DNA from: Streptomyces actinomycinicus
Lineage (GTDB): Bacteria; Actinomycetota; Actinomycetes; Streptomycetales; Streptomycetaceae
Direction: 5' to 3'
Assembly: GCF_016741775.1 (NCBI RefSeq)
Contig: NZ_JAERRK010000013.1
Coordinates: forward strand, 124,001 to 188,000
Length of the DNA: 64,000 bases
A program made the position numbers and the translations under genes. A model generated the notes under the pieces. That model was not told where the DNA came from, ran no database searches, and saw only the letters and a list, made by a program, of their open reading frames with translations. Of the stretch, positions 1-8,139 are shown piece after piece (position 1 is the first letter of the stretch; the number at the start of each line of letters is the position of its first letter).

Positions 1-52
1 CCGGTCCCAGCCGGCAAGCCGCCTGGTCGGCCTCGGCGAGGAACTCGTGCGG

Positions 53-373
53 TCAGGTGCCGGGAGGGCGGAAGGTGATCTGGCGGTGGGCTGCCTCGTC
101 GATCTCGTCGAGGGTGAGGAGGGGCGTGGCCCTGGTGCGGAGCGCGCCGCTGGCCTTGACTCGGAGGCTGACGGCGGCCATGGAGACCGCGTCGGGGAAG
201 TCGAGGATGCACACGAAGTCGTCCTCGCCGAAGGCGAAGTACATGGCCTCGACCGTCCCGCCGAGGTCGGTGACGACCTGGTGCACGGCGGCGCGGCGGC
301 CACTCGCTCCCTCCTCGAGCAAGCCCTTCGACCCCTCGGGCGTGTAGCTGGCCTGGATGAGGAACTTCGGCAT
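53..373 (-). CDS. GYD domain-containing protein
   Basis: This 106-residue protein begins MPKFLIQASYTPEG and keeps the ferredoxin-like GYD-family pattern. It has a beta strand with YT near residue 10, a GGTVEAMYFAFGEDD stretch at about 39-52, and a PDAVSMAAVSL helix. The start is supported by AGGAG seven bases upstream of the ATG. GYD proteins are small, single-domain and mostly of unknown function. The stop lies 53 bases from the window edge, so its downstream partner is not visible. It is followed upstream by a repeat-rich gap. No catalytic residues can be named. Confidence 0.85.
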   Translation of the reverse strand: MPKFLIQASYTPEGSKGLLEEGASGRRAAVHQVVTDLGGTVEAMYFAFGEDDFVCILDFPDAVSMAAVSLRVKASGALRTRATPLLTLDEIDEAAHRQITFRPPGT

Positions 374-590
374 AGGGGCGCTCCTGCCCGTGACGTGTGC
401 GGTGTGCAGGAGTGACTTCCCGCAGTCACGCCGGCCGCCCTCGGAGAACGGCCGGATTCACTCATAAGGCGCGCCCGGCCCGGTGCTCGTGCGAGGGCCG
501 GTCTTCCGGGCCGGGTGGGTCGGGACCCGTGGTGCAGACGCGGTGGCGGCGGCGCCGAGCCGCGCACCGGTCGATGGCGCCCATCGTCGT

Positions 591-720
591 CCCACGAAAG
601 CCCACGAACACCCACGAGGGCCCACGAACACCCACGAGGGCCCACGAAGACCCACGAGGGCCCACGGAGACCCACGGAGACCCACGGAGACCCACGGAGA
701 CCCACGGAGACCCGCGAAGA
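591..720. repeat. 10-bp tandem repeat array, about 13 units
   Basis: Thirteen consecutive 10-bp units follow the patterns CCCACGAGGG, CCCACGAACA and CCCACGGAGA, and the last unit is degenerate (CCCGCGAAGA). The array occupies the middle of the 379-bp gap between the GYD gene and the secreted-protein gene. The final five perfect CCCACGGAGA units look recently amplified. The gap has no other gene I can support. The unit length matches one helical turn of DNA, but no function is known to me. Confidence 0.95.
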
Positions 721-779
721 TGCCGTGCGTCATCCCGCGAAGATGCCGTGCGTCATCCCATGAAGATGCTGTGCGTTCC
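711..779. repeat. 23-bp repeat, three copies, running over a stop codon
   Basis: Three consecutive 23-bp copies begin at 711, 734 and 757, with core CGAAGATGCCGTGCGTCAT; the third copy is diverged. The third copy encodes the last residues of the secreted protein (SIFMG). Its stop codon lies in the second copy, so the second and first copies look like duplications of the gene's 3' end. The copies abut the 10-bp array. Confidence 0.85.
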
Positions 780-1040
780 GGGTACCTGCTCCGCCAGTCC
801 CGGAGGGATGATCCGGACTATTCCGCCGGCGCAGCCCGGGACGTTGTGGACGAGGGCGAGTGTGTCCGTGACGTTGAAGACGGTGGACAGCTGGGGGATC
901 TCGATGCAGCCCTTCGGGCGCGCGATGGGGACTCCGTTGATCACCAGGGTCCCGTTCGCGGCGAGAGCCGAGCCCGGGACGGCGAGGGCGAGTACTCCGG
1001 CGGCGGCGAGGGTGACGAATGTCGGGCGTATGCCACGCAT
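753..1040 (-). CDS. small secreted protein of unknown function
   Basis: A 95-residue protein with a classical Sec signal peptide: MRGIRPTF, a hydrophobic core LAAAGVLALAV, then a likely cleavage after ALA near residue 28. The mature part is about 67 residues with two cysteines (PKGCIEI and VPGCAGG) that could form one disulfide. The ATG is set by a perfect AGGAGG six bases upstream. I do not recognise the family. Its 3' end lies inside a 23-bp repeat array, so the exact C-terminus may vary between strains. Confidence 0.75.
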   Translation of the reverse strand: MRGIRPTFVTLAAAGVLALAVPGSALAANGTLVINGVPIARPKGCIEIPQLSTVFNVTDTLALVHNVPGCAGGIVRIIPPGLAEQVPGTHSIFMG

Positions 1041-1175
1041 GACGAACCTCCTGACGAGCGGGCCAGGACATCCGGCCTTGCAACCGACCGTACGGAATCG
1101 TGCACGTAGTGCATCCCGGTGTCCCCCAGGCGGGCGACATGCGCGCGGGGTGGGCGAGAGCCGGGCGAGGGACCG

Positions 1176-1376
1176 CTAGTCGTCGCCGCTGCTCCGCGAG
1201 TTCGCGTTCCGGCGCCGGTTCCGGGCGGAGCTGCGTACGAGTTCACCCGCGACCAGCGTCACCTTGGCCACGACGCGGACCCAGACCGGACCACCTCGCT
1301 CAGCCCACACCACGCAGACGCATCCGCCTACGACGAGTGCGAGGACGCCGAGCAGTAGAAGGATCATGTTCCCCAC
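1176..1376 (-). CDS. small single-pass membrane protein
   Basis: A 66-residue protein beginning MGNMILLLLGVLALVVGGC, one hydrophobic segment of about 22 residues, followed by a basic, Arg/Ser-rich tail (RNRRRNANSRSSGDD). An AGGTGG-like ribosome binding site precedes the ATG. The topology suggests a membrane micro-protein with its basic tail in the cytoplasm. No family is recognised, and the reading frame could be spurious given its size, although codon bias and the ribosome binding site favour it. Confidence 0.55.
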   Translation of the reverse strand: MGNMILLLLGVLALVVGGCVCVVWAERGGPVWVRVVAKVTLVAGELVRSSARNRRRNANSRSSGDD

Positions 1377-1439
1377 CTGTGCAGTCGTACCGGAAGCATT
1401 GTCGTTCCCGCAGATGCCGCACAGGCTCGAATGGTTCCG

Positions 1440-2807
1440 TCACCAGGTCACGAGCAGGTTCCGCGGCCCCCGGATCAGGCCCTGACGCTGGAACTCGACC
1501 TCCTCGGGCGGCACGGCCAGCCGGATCCCGGGGAACCGGACGAGAACCGTACCGATCATGATCTCGGCCTCCATACGCGCCATGACGGCGGCCAGGCAGT
1601 GGTGCGGGCCGTGCCCGAAGGCCAGGTGGGGGCCGTCGTCCCGGTCGAAGTCCAGGACGTCGGGGTCCGGGAAGACCTCCGGGTCGCGGTTGGCTGCGAC
1701 GTACGCGTTGTAGACCACGTCCCCGGCCCGGATCAGATGCCCGCCGACCTCGACGTCCTCGGTGGCGACCCGGGGAATGCCGACGCCGTTGCGGTGCGGG
1801 ACGTAGCGGAACAGCTCCTCCACGGCCCGCGGCAGCAGCTGCGGCTCACGGCGCAGCCGGTCCAGCTGTGCCGGGTGGGTGAGCAGCGCGTACATCATCG
1901 AGCCGCTGTTGTTGCGGACCGCGTGCCCGGCGCTGACCTGGACGGCGGTGGCGAGCGAGATCGCCTCGTCGTCGGTGATCTCCCCGGCTGCCGCGGCCTG
2001 CGCCAGCACTCCGGCGAGGTCCTCGCCGGGTTCCTCGCGGCGGCGCCGGAGGAGTTCGGCGATGCGGGCCCGGGTGGCCCGGGCGGCCGCCCTGGCTCGT
2101 TCCCTGGAGTCGGCCCCCGCCGACAGCAGGGCCTCGCCCGTCTCGGCCCAGCGGTGCCAGTCCCGCTCGTCCACGCCGAGGAAGTCGCGGACCACGGCGA
2201 TCGGGAAGGGGCCGTGCAGGTATTCCATGAGGTCTGCCGGGGCGCCGGCCTGTTCCATCGCGTCGAGCAGATCGGCGGCCCTGCGCTCCGCCAGCGGTCG
2301 CAGCCGCTGCATGCTCTTCCCGGTGAACGCACGGGCCACGACCCGGCGCAGCCGGGTGTGCCGCGGCGGATCGATGTACTGCACGCCCGCCGTCAGGGAG
2401 GCGACCGGCACCGGGCGCATGGAGGTGACCGCGCGGCCGACGACCCGTTCCCGGGAGAAGCGTGGATCGGAGGTGACGAAGCGGACGTCCTCGTACCGCG
2501 TGACCAGCCAGGCGTGTCCCTCGCCGTGCGGCAGCTCGATCCGGGTGACCGGCTCCTCGCGCAGCAGCTCGTCCAGGAACGGGTCGGGGTCGAGGGCGGG
2601 CAGGTCACCGGCGGACCAGTGCCGGACCGGTGGCGGGGCGGGGGCGTGGGCGAAGACCTGAGAAGCCTGGGCGGGGGCCTCCTCGGGGCACCGAGCGGGG
2701 GTCTCCGCGGGGCACCGAGCGGGGGTCTCTGCGCGGTTTCCCACGGGGGTCTGGGCGGGGGTCTGGGCGGGGGTCTGGGCGCGGGCCGGGGCTGGGTCGA
2801 GGGGCAT
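1440..2807 (-). CDS. cytochrome P450
   Basis: A 455-residue bacterial class I P450. The start at 2807 is chosen because AGGGAG lies eight bases upstream; the frame stays open further upstream but without a good site. Visible landmarks are the ExxR helix (EELFRY), the PERF-like DPEVFPDPDVLDF, and the heme loop FGHGPHHCLAAVMARME with the Cys thiolate. Two departures are clear. The I-helix reads SAGHAVRNNSG instead of AGxE/DTT, so the acid-alcohol pair for oxygen activation is missing. The residue two after the heme Cys is Ala, not Gly. The N-terminal 40 residues are repetitive TPAQ/CPAETPAR. No ferredoxin gene is adjacent and the substrate is unknown. Confidence 0.9.
   Translation of the reverse strand: MPLDPAPARAQTPAQTPAQTPVGNRAETPARCPAETPARCPEEAPAQASQVFAHAPAPPPVRHWSAGDLPALDPDPFLDELLREEPVTRIELPHGEGHAWLVTRYEDVRFVTSDPRFSRERVVGRAVTSMRPVPVASLTAGVQYIDPPRHTRLRRVVARAFTGKSMQRLRPLAERRAADLLDAMEQAGAPADLMEYLHGPFPIAVVRDFLGVDERDWHRWAETGEALLSAGADSRERARAAARATRARIAELLRRRREEPGEDLAGVLAQAAAAGEITDDEAISLATAVQVSAGHAVRNNSGSMMYALLTHPAQLDRLRREPQLLPRAVEELFRYVPHRNGVGIPRVATEDVEVGGHLIRAGDVVYNAYVAANRDPEVFPDPDVLDFDRDDGPHLAFGHGPHHCLAAVMARMEAEIMIGTVLVRFPGIRLAVPPEEVEFQRQGLIRGPRNLLVTW
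2671..2784. repeat. short tandem repeats in the 5' end of the P450 gene
   Basis: Two kinds of in-frame repeat are present. A 24-bp unit (core GGGGCACCGAGCGGGGGTCT) occurs twice, and a 12-bp unit (GGGCGGGGGTCT) occurs about three times. Together they encode the Pro/Ala-rich leader of the P450 (TPAQ and CPAETPAR units) ahead of the folded domain. Such slippage-prone units probably vary in number without affecting the catalytic core. Confidence 0.85.
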
Positions 2808-2924
2808 GGGGCACACTCCCTGCTGCGTCACCGGGCGACGGGGAAACGCCGTTCTCTGAGGGAGTCTGGGCCCGCCGGACCGGCCCGGCGATTCCTGCTG
2901 CGGCATCCGGGTACGACGACGGGC

Positions 2925-3007
2925 CCCCGTCCCACGTTCAGGACAGAGGCCCGGAAGCCCGTACGACATCCCCGTCCCACGTTCAGGACAGAGGCCCGGA
3001 AGCCCGT
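2925..3007. repeat. 38-bp direct repeat between cdsA and the P450 gene
   Basis: Two identical 38-bp copies (2925-2962 and 2970-3007) sit 45 bp apart in the 290-bp gap upstream of the P450 start. Each contains CACGTTCAGGACAGAGGC. The placement 118 bp or more upstream of the start would fit a duplicated regulatory segment, but a simple duplication event is equally possible. No other element was recognised in this gap. Confidence 0.85.
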
Positions 3008-3097
3008 GCGGCGTCCCCCTCATGTCCCGCGTGCTGAACAGGATCCCGCGGCCCGTACCACGTCCGGCTCATGAGGAGCCGTCGGCCGCGGTCGGCG

Positions 3098-4231
3098 TCA
3101 GCCGCTGCCGACGAAGACCACCATCAGCAGCCACACCACCGGAGCCGTGGGGAGCAGTGAGTCCAAGCGGTCCATGATGCCGCCGTGGCCGGGGAGCAAG
3201 GTGCCCATGTCCTTGATGCCCAGGTCCCGCTTGATCATGGATTCGCCGAGGTCGCCCAGCGTGGCGCTGGCCGCGACCGCCAGGCCGAGGAGCAGGCCCT
3301 GCCACCAGGTGCCGTCGTCGATCAGGAAGTGCATGCACAGCGCGCCCGCGGCCATCGCGAACAGCACCGCACCCAGCAGGCCCTCGCGGGTCTTGCCGGG
3401 GCTGATGCGCGGGGCGAGCTTGTGCCGGCCGAAGCGCCAGCCGACCGCGTAGGCGCCGGTGTCGCTGACGACCGTCAGGAGCAGGAAGGTGAGCACCCGC
3501 CAGGGGCCGTCGTCGGCGGTGAGCATCAGCGCGACGAACGTGGCCAGGAAGGGCACGTAGAACGCCGCGAAGACACCGGCCGTGACGTCCCTGAGGTATC
3601 CCTCCGGTGGTTCCGTCATGCGCCAGACCAGGACGGCCAGTGCGGTGAGGGCCATGGCCACCCACGCGCCCTCGGCGCCCCGTACGTACCCGGCGACGAC
3701 CATCGCCGCACCGCCGACCGCGAGCGGCACGAGCGGCGCCTTGATGCTCTTGCGCTCCTGCAGCCTGCTGGTCAGCTCCCACAGACCGACGACGACGGCG
3801 ACCGCGATCACACCGACGAAGACGGCCTTCTGGATGAACAGGGAGGCGATGATCACCACACCGAGCCCGACGCCGACGCCTATGGCCGCGCTCAGGTCAC
3901 GGCCCGCGCTCTTCTTCTGCGGCGCCGGAGGCGTCTGCGGGGCGTCGGGCATGGGCTCCGGGTTCTGGGTCTCGGCCGGAAGGTGTCCGGCCTGGTACAT
4001 CACATCTCGGAACGAGGGGCCGCCCAGCCGAGCGGCCCCCCGGTCTTCGTCCTGGTCCCCGCCGTACGCGGGTACGTCGGGCACGATGGGCATGGGGCGA
4101 GTCTGCTGCGCCTCAGGCGCATCGTACGCGGGACCCGCCGGGGCGGCCCCCTGGACAGGTCCACCCTCGGTGGACCCCCAGTACCCGGCCTGCCCCGCGT
4201 GTGGCGGCGCCCCCCAGGAAGAGTCGCTCAT
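3098..4231 (-). CDS. cdsA: phosphatidate cytidylyltransferase
   Basis: A 377-residue integral membrane enzyme that makes CDP-diacylglycerol from phosphatidate and CTP, the precursor of all phospholipid head-group branches. The first ~125 residues are cytoplasmic and Pro/Ala-rich. They are followed by about eight hydrophobic segments and the CdsA signature near residues 331-360 (SMIKRDLGIKDMG, then LLPGHGGIMDRLDS). The ATG overlaps the frr stop by one base (TGATG), so the two are translationally coupled. The long N-terminal extension is typical of actinobacterial CdsA. It ends the rpsB-tsf-pyrH-frr-cdsA block. Confidence 0.96.
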   Translation of the reverse strand: MSDSSWGAPPHAGQAGYWGSTEGGPVQGAAPAGPAYDAPEAQQTRPMPIVPDVPAYGGDQDEDRGAARLGGPSFRDVMYQAGHLPAETQNPEPMPDAPQTPPAPQKKSAGRDLSAAIGVGVGLGVVIIASLFIQKAVFVGVIAVAVVVGLWELTSRLQERKSIKAPLVPLAVGGAAMVVAGYVRGAEGAWVAMALTALAVLVWRMTEPPEGYLRDVTAGVFAAFYVPFLATFVALMLTADDGPWRVLTFLLLTVVSDTGAYAVGWRFGRHKLAPRISPGKTREGLLGAVLFAMAAGALCMHFLIDDGTWWQGLLLGLAVAASATLGDLGESMIKRDLGIKDMGTLLPGHGGIMDRLDSLLPTAPVVWLLMVVFVGSG

Positions 4232-4788
4232 CAGACTTCGAGCAGCTCCGCTTCCTTGTGCTTGAGGAGCTCGTCCACCTGAGCGACGTACTTCGCCGTC
4301 AGGTCGTCGAGGTCCTTCTCCGCACGGCGGCCCTCGTCCTCACCGACCTCGCCGTCCTTGATCAGCTTGTCGATGGCGTCCTTGGCCTTGCGGCGCACGG
4401 AGCGGATCGAGACCCGCGCGTCCTCGGCCTTGCCCTTGGCGACCTTGATGTAGTCGCGGCGGCGCTCCTCGGTCAGCTCGGGGAACACCACACGGATGAT
4501 GTTGCCGTCGTTGCTGGGGTTGACGCCCAGGTCGGAGTCGCGGATGGCCTGCTCGATGTTGCGCAGCGCGCTCTTGTCGAACGGGGTCACGACCGCCATC
4601 CGCGGCTCCGGCACGGAGAACGAGGCCAGCTGGTTGATCGGCGTCGGGGCACCGTAGTAGTCGGCCACGATCTTGTTGAACATCGCCGGGTGCGCACGGC
4701 CGGTGCGGATCGCGGCGAAGTCCTCCTTGGCGACCACGACGGCCTTCTCCATCTTCTCCTCGGCCTCGAGGAGGGTCTCTTCGATCAC
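4231..4788 (-). CDS. frr: ribosome recycling factor
   Basis: A 185-residue protein that splits post-termination ribosomes together with EF-G. The GTG at 4788 is chosen because AGGAG lies six bases upstream and the product then begins VIEETLLEAEEKME, as in other RRFs. The three-helix-bundle domain carries the conserved TGRAHPAMF, and domain II has the GNIIRVVFPELTEERR stretch. It is followed without a gap by cdsA. Pairing of pyrH with frr is conserved across bacteria. Confidence 0.97.
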   Translation of the reverse strand: MIEETLLEAEEKMEKAVVVAKEDFAAIRTGRAHPAMFNKIVADYYGAPTPINQLASFSVPEPRMAVVTPFDKSALRNIEQAIRDSDLGVNPSNDGNIIRVVFPELTEERRRDYIKVAKGKAEDARVSIRSVRRKAKDAIDKLIKDGEVGEDEGRRAEKDLDDLTAKYVAQVDELLKHKEAELLEV

Positions 4789-4970
4789 CACTTGCTCCTG
4801 CGTGTCTTGAGTAAGGCCCGGCTGCGGTTCCTGAAGTCGGTCGGCGGCCGGCTGCGTCGCGTCTTCTTCCTGCACGGTTCCCGACCGGCAGGACATTGTC
4901 CATCCCCCGGCCAGGGTGCGTCCCGTCCGTCCCTCGGACAGGTGGCTTACCCGGGCGCAGGGTGTGCCGA

Positions 4971-5729
4971 TCAGCCCCGGCTGCCCTGGTCGCTCACCAG
5001 CGTGCCGATCTTCTCACCCTTGACGGCACGGGCGATATTGCCCTCCGCGAGAAGCTCGAAGACGAGGATCGGGAGCTTGTTGTCGCGGCACAGCGTGATG
5101 GCGGTGGCGTCGGCGACCTTGAGGTCACGGGTGATGACCTCGCCGTAGCCCAGGGCGTCGAACTTGACGGCGTCCGGGTTGGTCTTGGGGTCGGAGTCGT
5201 AGACCCCGTCCACACCGTTCTTGCCCATGAGCAGCGCCTCGGCGTCGATCTCCAGGGCGCGCTGGGCGGCGGTGGTGTCGGTGGAGAAGTACGGCATGCC
5301 CATACCGGCGCCGAAGATGACGACGCGGCCCTTCTCCAGGTGCCGCACGGCGCGCAGCGGGATGTACGGCTCGGCGACCTGGCCCATGGTGATGGCGGTC
5401 TGCACGCGGGACTGGATGCCTTCCTTCTCCAGGAAGTCCTGGAGGGCGAGGCAGTTCATCACGGTGCCGAGCATGCCCATGTAGTCGGAGCGGGCGCGGT
5501 CCATGCCGCGCTGCTGGAGTTCGGCGCCGCGGAAGAAGTTGCCGCCGCCGATGACGACCGCGACCTGTGCGCCGTCGCGCACGACGGCCGCGATCTCGCG
5601 GGCGATCTTGTGCACCACGTCCGGGTCGACGCCCAGGCCCCCGCCACCGGAGAAGGCCTCTCCGGACAGCTTCAGCAGAAACCGGCCGCGCACTTTGCCG
5701 TCGTCGCTCTTCTGGGCCTTGGTGGTCAT
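4971..5729 (-). CDS. pyrH: uridylate kinase
   Basis: A 252-residue amino-acid-kinase-fold enzyme that phosphorylates UMP to UDP in pyrimidine nucleotide synthesis. It starts MTTKAQKSDDGKVRGRFLLK. The nucleotide and phosphate loops are visible as LSGEAFSGGGGLGVDP and GGGNFFRG, with DPKTNPDAVKFD near residue 185 and TAITLCRDNKLPI near the C-terminus. The start at 5729 is preferred over an in-frame ATG 30 bases upstream because it matches the family and has a purine-rich site before it. A strong hairpin precedes it, between tsf and pyrH. Confidence 0.97.
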   Translation of the reverse strand: MTTKAQKSDDGKVRGRFLLKLSGEAFSGGGGLGVDPDVVHKIAREIAAVVRDGAQVAVVIGGGNFFRGAELQQRGMDRARSDYMGMLGTVMNCLALQDFLEKEGIQSRVQTAITMGQVAEPYIPLRAVRHLEKGRVVIFGAGMGMPYFSTDTTAAQRALEIDAEALLMGKNGVDGVYDSDPKTNPDAVKFDALGYGEVITRDLKVADATAITLCRDNKLPILVFELLAEGNIARAVKGEKIGTLVSDQGSRG

Positions 5730-5764
5730 GGGGGATCCCGCCTCTTTCACGTGTTGCACATACG

Positions 5765-5822
5765 AAGAAGGCCATTGCCGATGGGGTTGCTTTTCGCTCC
5801 CATACGCGGCAATGGCCTCCTC
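5765..5822 (-). terminator. hairpin between tsf and pyrH
   Basis: A perfect 12-bp inverted repeat (AGGCCATTGCCG at 5769-5780 with CGGCAATGGCCT at 5807-5818) extends to 16 bp with two G-U wobbles in the minus-strand transcript; the loop is 26 nt. It lies downstream of tsf and 36 bp upstream of pyrH. It may terminate or attenuate the rpsB-tsf transcript. No U-tract follows, as is common for Streptomyces terminators. Confidence 0.7.
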
Positions 5823-5945
5823 GTCAGATCTGCTGCCGTCCGCCCCACGCCGGGGTGTGGCGGTGTGCGCGGACGACTGCTGTCGACCCTATCGGGATTT
5901 CCCCGGGGATTTCTCCGTGGGTCGCGCGTCGATCGCGGTACGGAC

Positions 5946-6782
5946 TCAGATGCCGACCTTGATGCGCGAGAAGCGCTTCAGGGTGACACCGGCCTCGTCC
6001 AGAACCTTCTGGACCGACTTCTTGTTGTCGAGCGCGTACGGCTGGCCGAGCAGCGTGGCGTCCTTGAAGAAGCCGTTCAGACGACCCTCGACGATCTTGG
6101 CGATCGCGGCCTCGGGCTTGCCCTCGGCGCGGGTGGTCTCCTCGGCGATGCGGCGCTCGGACTCGACGACGTCGGCCGGGACCTCGTCCTTGGAGAGGTA
6201 CTTCGGCGCGAAGGCGGCGATGTGCTGGGCGACGCCCTTGGCGACCTCGGCGTTCGGCTTGTCCAGCTCGACCAGGACACCGATCTGCGGGGGCAGGTCG
6301 GGCATGGTGCGGTGCATGTAGGCGAGCACGAAGCCGTCGGTGAACTGCGCGAAGCGGTCCAGGACGATCTTCTCACCGAGGTTGGCGTTGGCCTCGTCCA
6401 CGAACGCCTGGACGGTCTTGCCGGCCTCGATCTCGGAGGCGAGCAGGGCCTCGAGGTCGGCCGGGTTCGTCTTGGCGACGTGCTCGGCGATGGCCTTGGC
6501 CACGGCCTGGAACTTCTCGCCCTTGGCGACGAAGTCCGTCTCGCACTTCAGCTCGACCAGAACGCCGGAGGAGTTGTCGTCGGCGATGATGGAGACCACG
6601 GCGCCGTTCTCGGCGGAGCGGCCCTCGCGCTTGGCGACGCCCTTCTGGCCCTTGATGCGGAGCGCCTCGACGGCCTTGTCGACGTTGCCCTCGGCCTCGT
6701 CCAGCGCCTTCTTGCAGTCCATCATGCCGGCGCCGGTCAGCTCACGGAGCTTCTTGACGTCGGCGGCGGTGTAGTTCGCCAT
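5946..6782 (-). CDS. tsf: translation elongation factor Ts
   Basis: A 278-residue nucleotide exchange factor for EF-Tu. It starts MANYTAADVKKLRELTGAGMM, whose UBA-like N-terminal domain is followed by the conserved CETDFVAKGEKF motif that contacts EF-Tu. The start at 6782 is set by homology; the frame is open further upstream. It lies 177 bp downstream of rpsB, a near-universal pairing. A dyad GATCTTC-T-GAAGATC (about 6812-6826) sits just before the start. Confidence 0.97.
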   Translation of the reverse strand: MANYTAADVKKLRELTGAGMMDCKKALDEAEGNVDKAVEALRIKGQKGVAKREGRSAENGAVVSIIADDNSSGVLVELKCETDFVAKGEKFQAVAKAIAEHVAKTNPADLEALLASEIEAGKTVQAFVDEANANLGEKIVLDRFAQFTDGFVLAYMHRTMPDLPPQIGVLVELDKPNAEVAKGVAQHIAAFAPKYLSKDEVPADVVESERRIAEETTRAEGKPEAAIAKIVEGRLNGFFKDATLLGQPYALDNKKSVQKVLDEAGVTLKRFSRIKVGI

Positions 6783-6891
6783 GAGTCTGTGAGTCTTTCT
6801 CGAAGTCTGGAAGATCTTCAGAAGATCCGCACGGTGTGCGTTCCACATGTAGTCGCGGTTCGCATACGTCGTGCCGACCTGCGGGTGAACA

Positions 6892-6946
6892 GCGGGGGCG
6901 GACTTCACCGCGCCGGAGGCGCTGCCGGTGTCCGTACCGCCCCCGC
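6892..6946 (-). terminator. hairpin between rpsB and tsf (attenuator candidate)
   Basis: A perfect 10-bp stem GCGGGGGCGG (6892-6901) with CCGCCCCCGC (6937-6946) encloses a 35-nt loop immediately after rpsB. The position fits partial termination, setting the S2 to EF-Ts ratio. The long loop lowers certainty. Confidence 0.45.
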
Positions 6947-6959
6947 CGTCACGCCGACG

Positions 6960-7865
6960 TCAGGCCTGGTCGGCCTCGGCGGCCTTCTCGCCCTCGGCCG
7001 GGGCGGCCTCGGCAGCCGGGGCCTCGGCAGCCGGGGCCTCGGCGGCGGCCGGAGCCTCGGCGGTGGCCTCGGCGGCCGGAGCCTCGTCCTTCTTCTCACC
7101 CTCGAGCAGGTCGCGCTCCCACTCGGCGAGCGGCTCGCCCGCGGCCTTCTCGCCCTTGTCGCCGGTGGCGACGCCGGAGCGGGCGATGAGGCCCTCGGCG
7201 ACGGCGTCGGCGATCACGCGGGTGAGCAGGGTGACGGAGCGGATCGCGTCGTCGTTGCCCGGGATCTTGTAGTCGACCTCGTCGGGGTCGCAGTTGGTGT
7301 CGAGGATCGCGACGACCGGGATGTTCAGCTTCCGGGCCTCACCAACGGCGATGTGCTCCTTCTTGGTGTCCACGATCCAGACGGCGCTGGGCACCTTCTG
7401 CATCTCGCGGATACCACCGAGGGTCTTCTCCAGCTTGGCCTTCTCGCGGGAGAGGACCAGCAGCTCCTTCTTGGTCAGACCGGAGGCGGCGACGTCCTCG
7501 AAGTCGATCTGCTCCAGCTCCTTGAGGCGCTGCAGACGCTTGTAGACGGTCGAGAAGTTGGTGAGCATGCCGCCCAGCCAGCGCTGGTTGACGTAGGGCA
7601 TGCCGACGCGGGTGGCCTGCTCGGCGATGGCCTCCTGCGCCTGCTTCTTCGTGCCGACGAACATGACCGTGCCGCCGTGGGCGACGGTCTCCTTGACGAA
7701 CTCGTAGGCGCGGTCGATGTACGACAGCGACTGGAGCAGGTCGATGATGTAGATGCCGTTGCGCTCGGTGAAGATGAAGCGCTTCATCTTCGGGTTCCAG
7801 CGACGGGTCTGGTGACCGAAGTGGACGCCGCTCTCCAGCAGCTCCCGCATCGTGACGACGGCCAT
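6960..7865 (-). CDS. rpsB: 30S ribosomal protein S2
   Basis: A 301-residue S2 protein, start MAVVTMRELLESGVHFGHQT, with AAGGAG eight bases before the ATG. The core has the diagnostic RWNPKMKRFIF and RWLGGMLTNFSTV. The last ~55 residues are an Ala/Glu-rich low-complexity tail (repeated EAPAAEAPAA), which is usual in Streptomyces S2. The ~270 bp upstream leader is untranslated and divergent to the M23 peptidase gene; it probably holds the promoter. Confidence 0.98.
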   Translation of the reverse strand: MAVVTMRELLESGVHFGHQTRRWNPKMKRFIFTERNGIYIIDLLQSLSYIDRAYEFVKETVAHGGTVMFVGTKKQAQEAIAEQATRVGMPYVNQRWLGGMLTNFSTVYKRLQRLKELEQIDFEDVAASGLTKKELLVLSREKAKLEKTLGGIREMQKVPSAVWIVDTKKEHIAVGEARKLNIPVVAILDTNCDPDEVDYKIPGNDDAIRSVTLLTRVIADAVAEGLIARSGVATGDKGEKAAGEPLAEWERDLLEGEKKDEAPAAEATAEAPAAAEAPAAEAPAAEAAPAEGEKAAEADQA

Positions 7866-8139
7866 GGCCGTTTCTCCTTGGTGTTCTCGGTTGTGCCGCG
7901 CCCGCCGGACGGCGGTCGCGCCTGACGCCCGCGATGCGCCGTGCCGCGAAGGACCGAGAGGCGCTTGGTAGGAACCGTTGCCGGCTGCCGTACCGGGGCG
8001 TGCGAAGTCGACCCGGTGACCCGGATCGCCAGAAGAAGTGTACGGGACCGGCGAGGCACCGGGTGACGCCGCTGTCCACAACCGGTGAGTGGTCCACAGG
8101 CACCGGCCGCGACCGGCGCGGCCACGGGACGCTTCCGGC

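Noticed and set aside
591..779. CRISPR array
   Set aside because: The units are 10 and 23 bp, contiguous and without unique spacers; these are simple tandem repeats.
4896..7925. Very long plus-strand open frame antisense to pyrH, tsf and rpsB
   Set aside because: It is the shadow of GC-rich codons on the other strand; the minus-strand genes are unmistakable and the plus-strand product has no recognisable domain.
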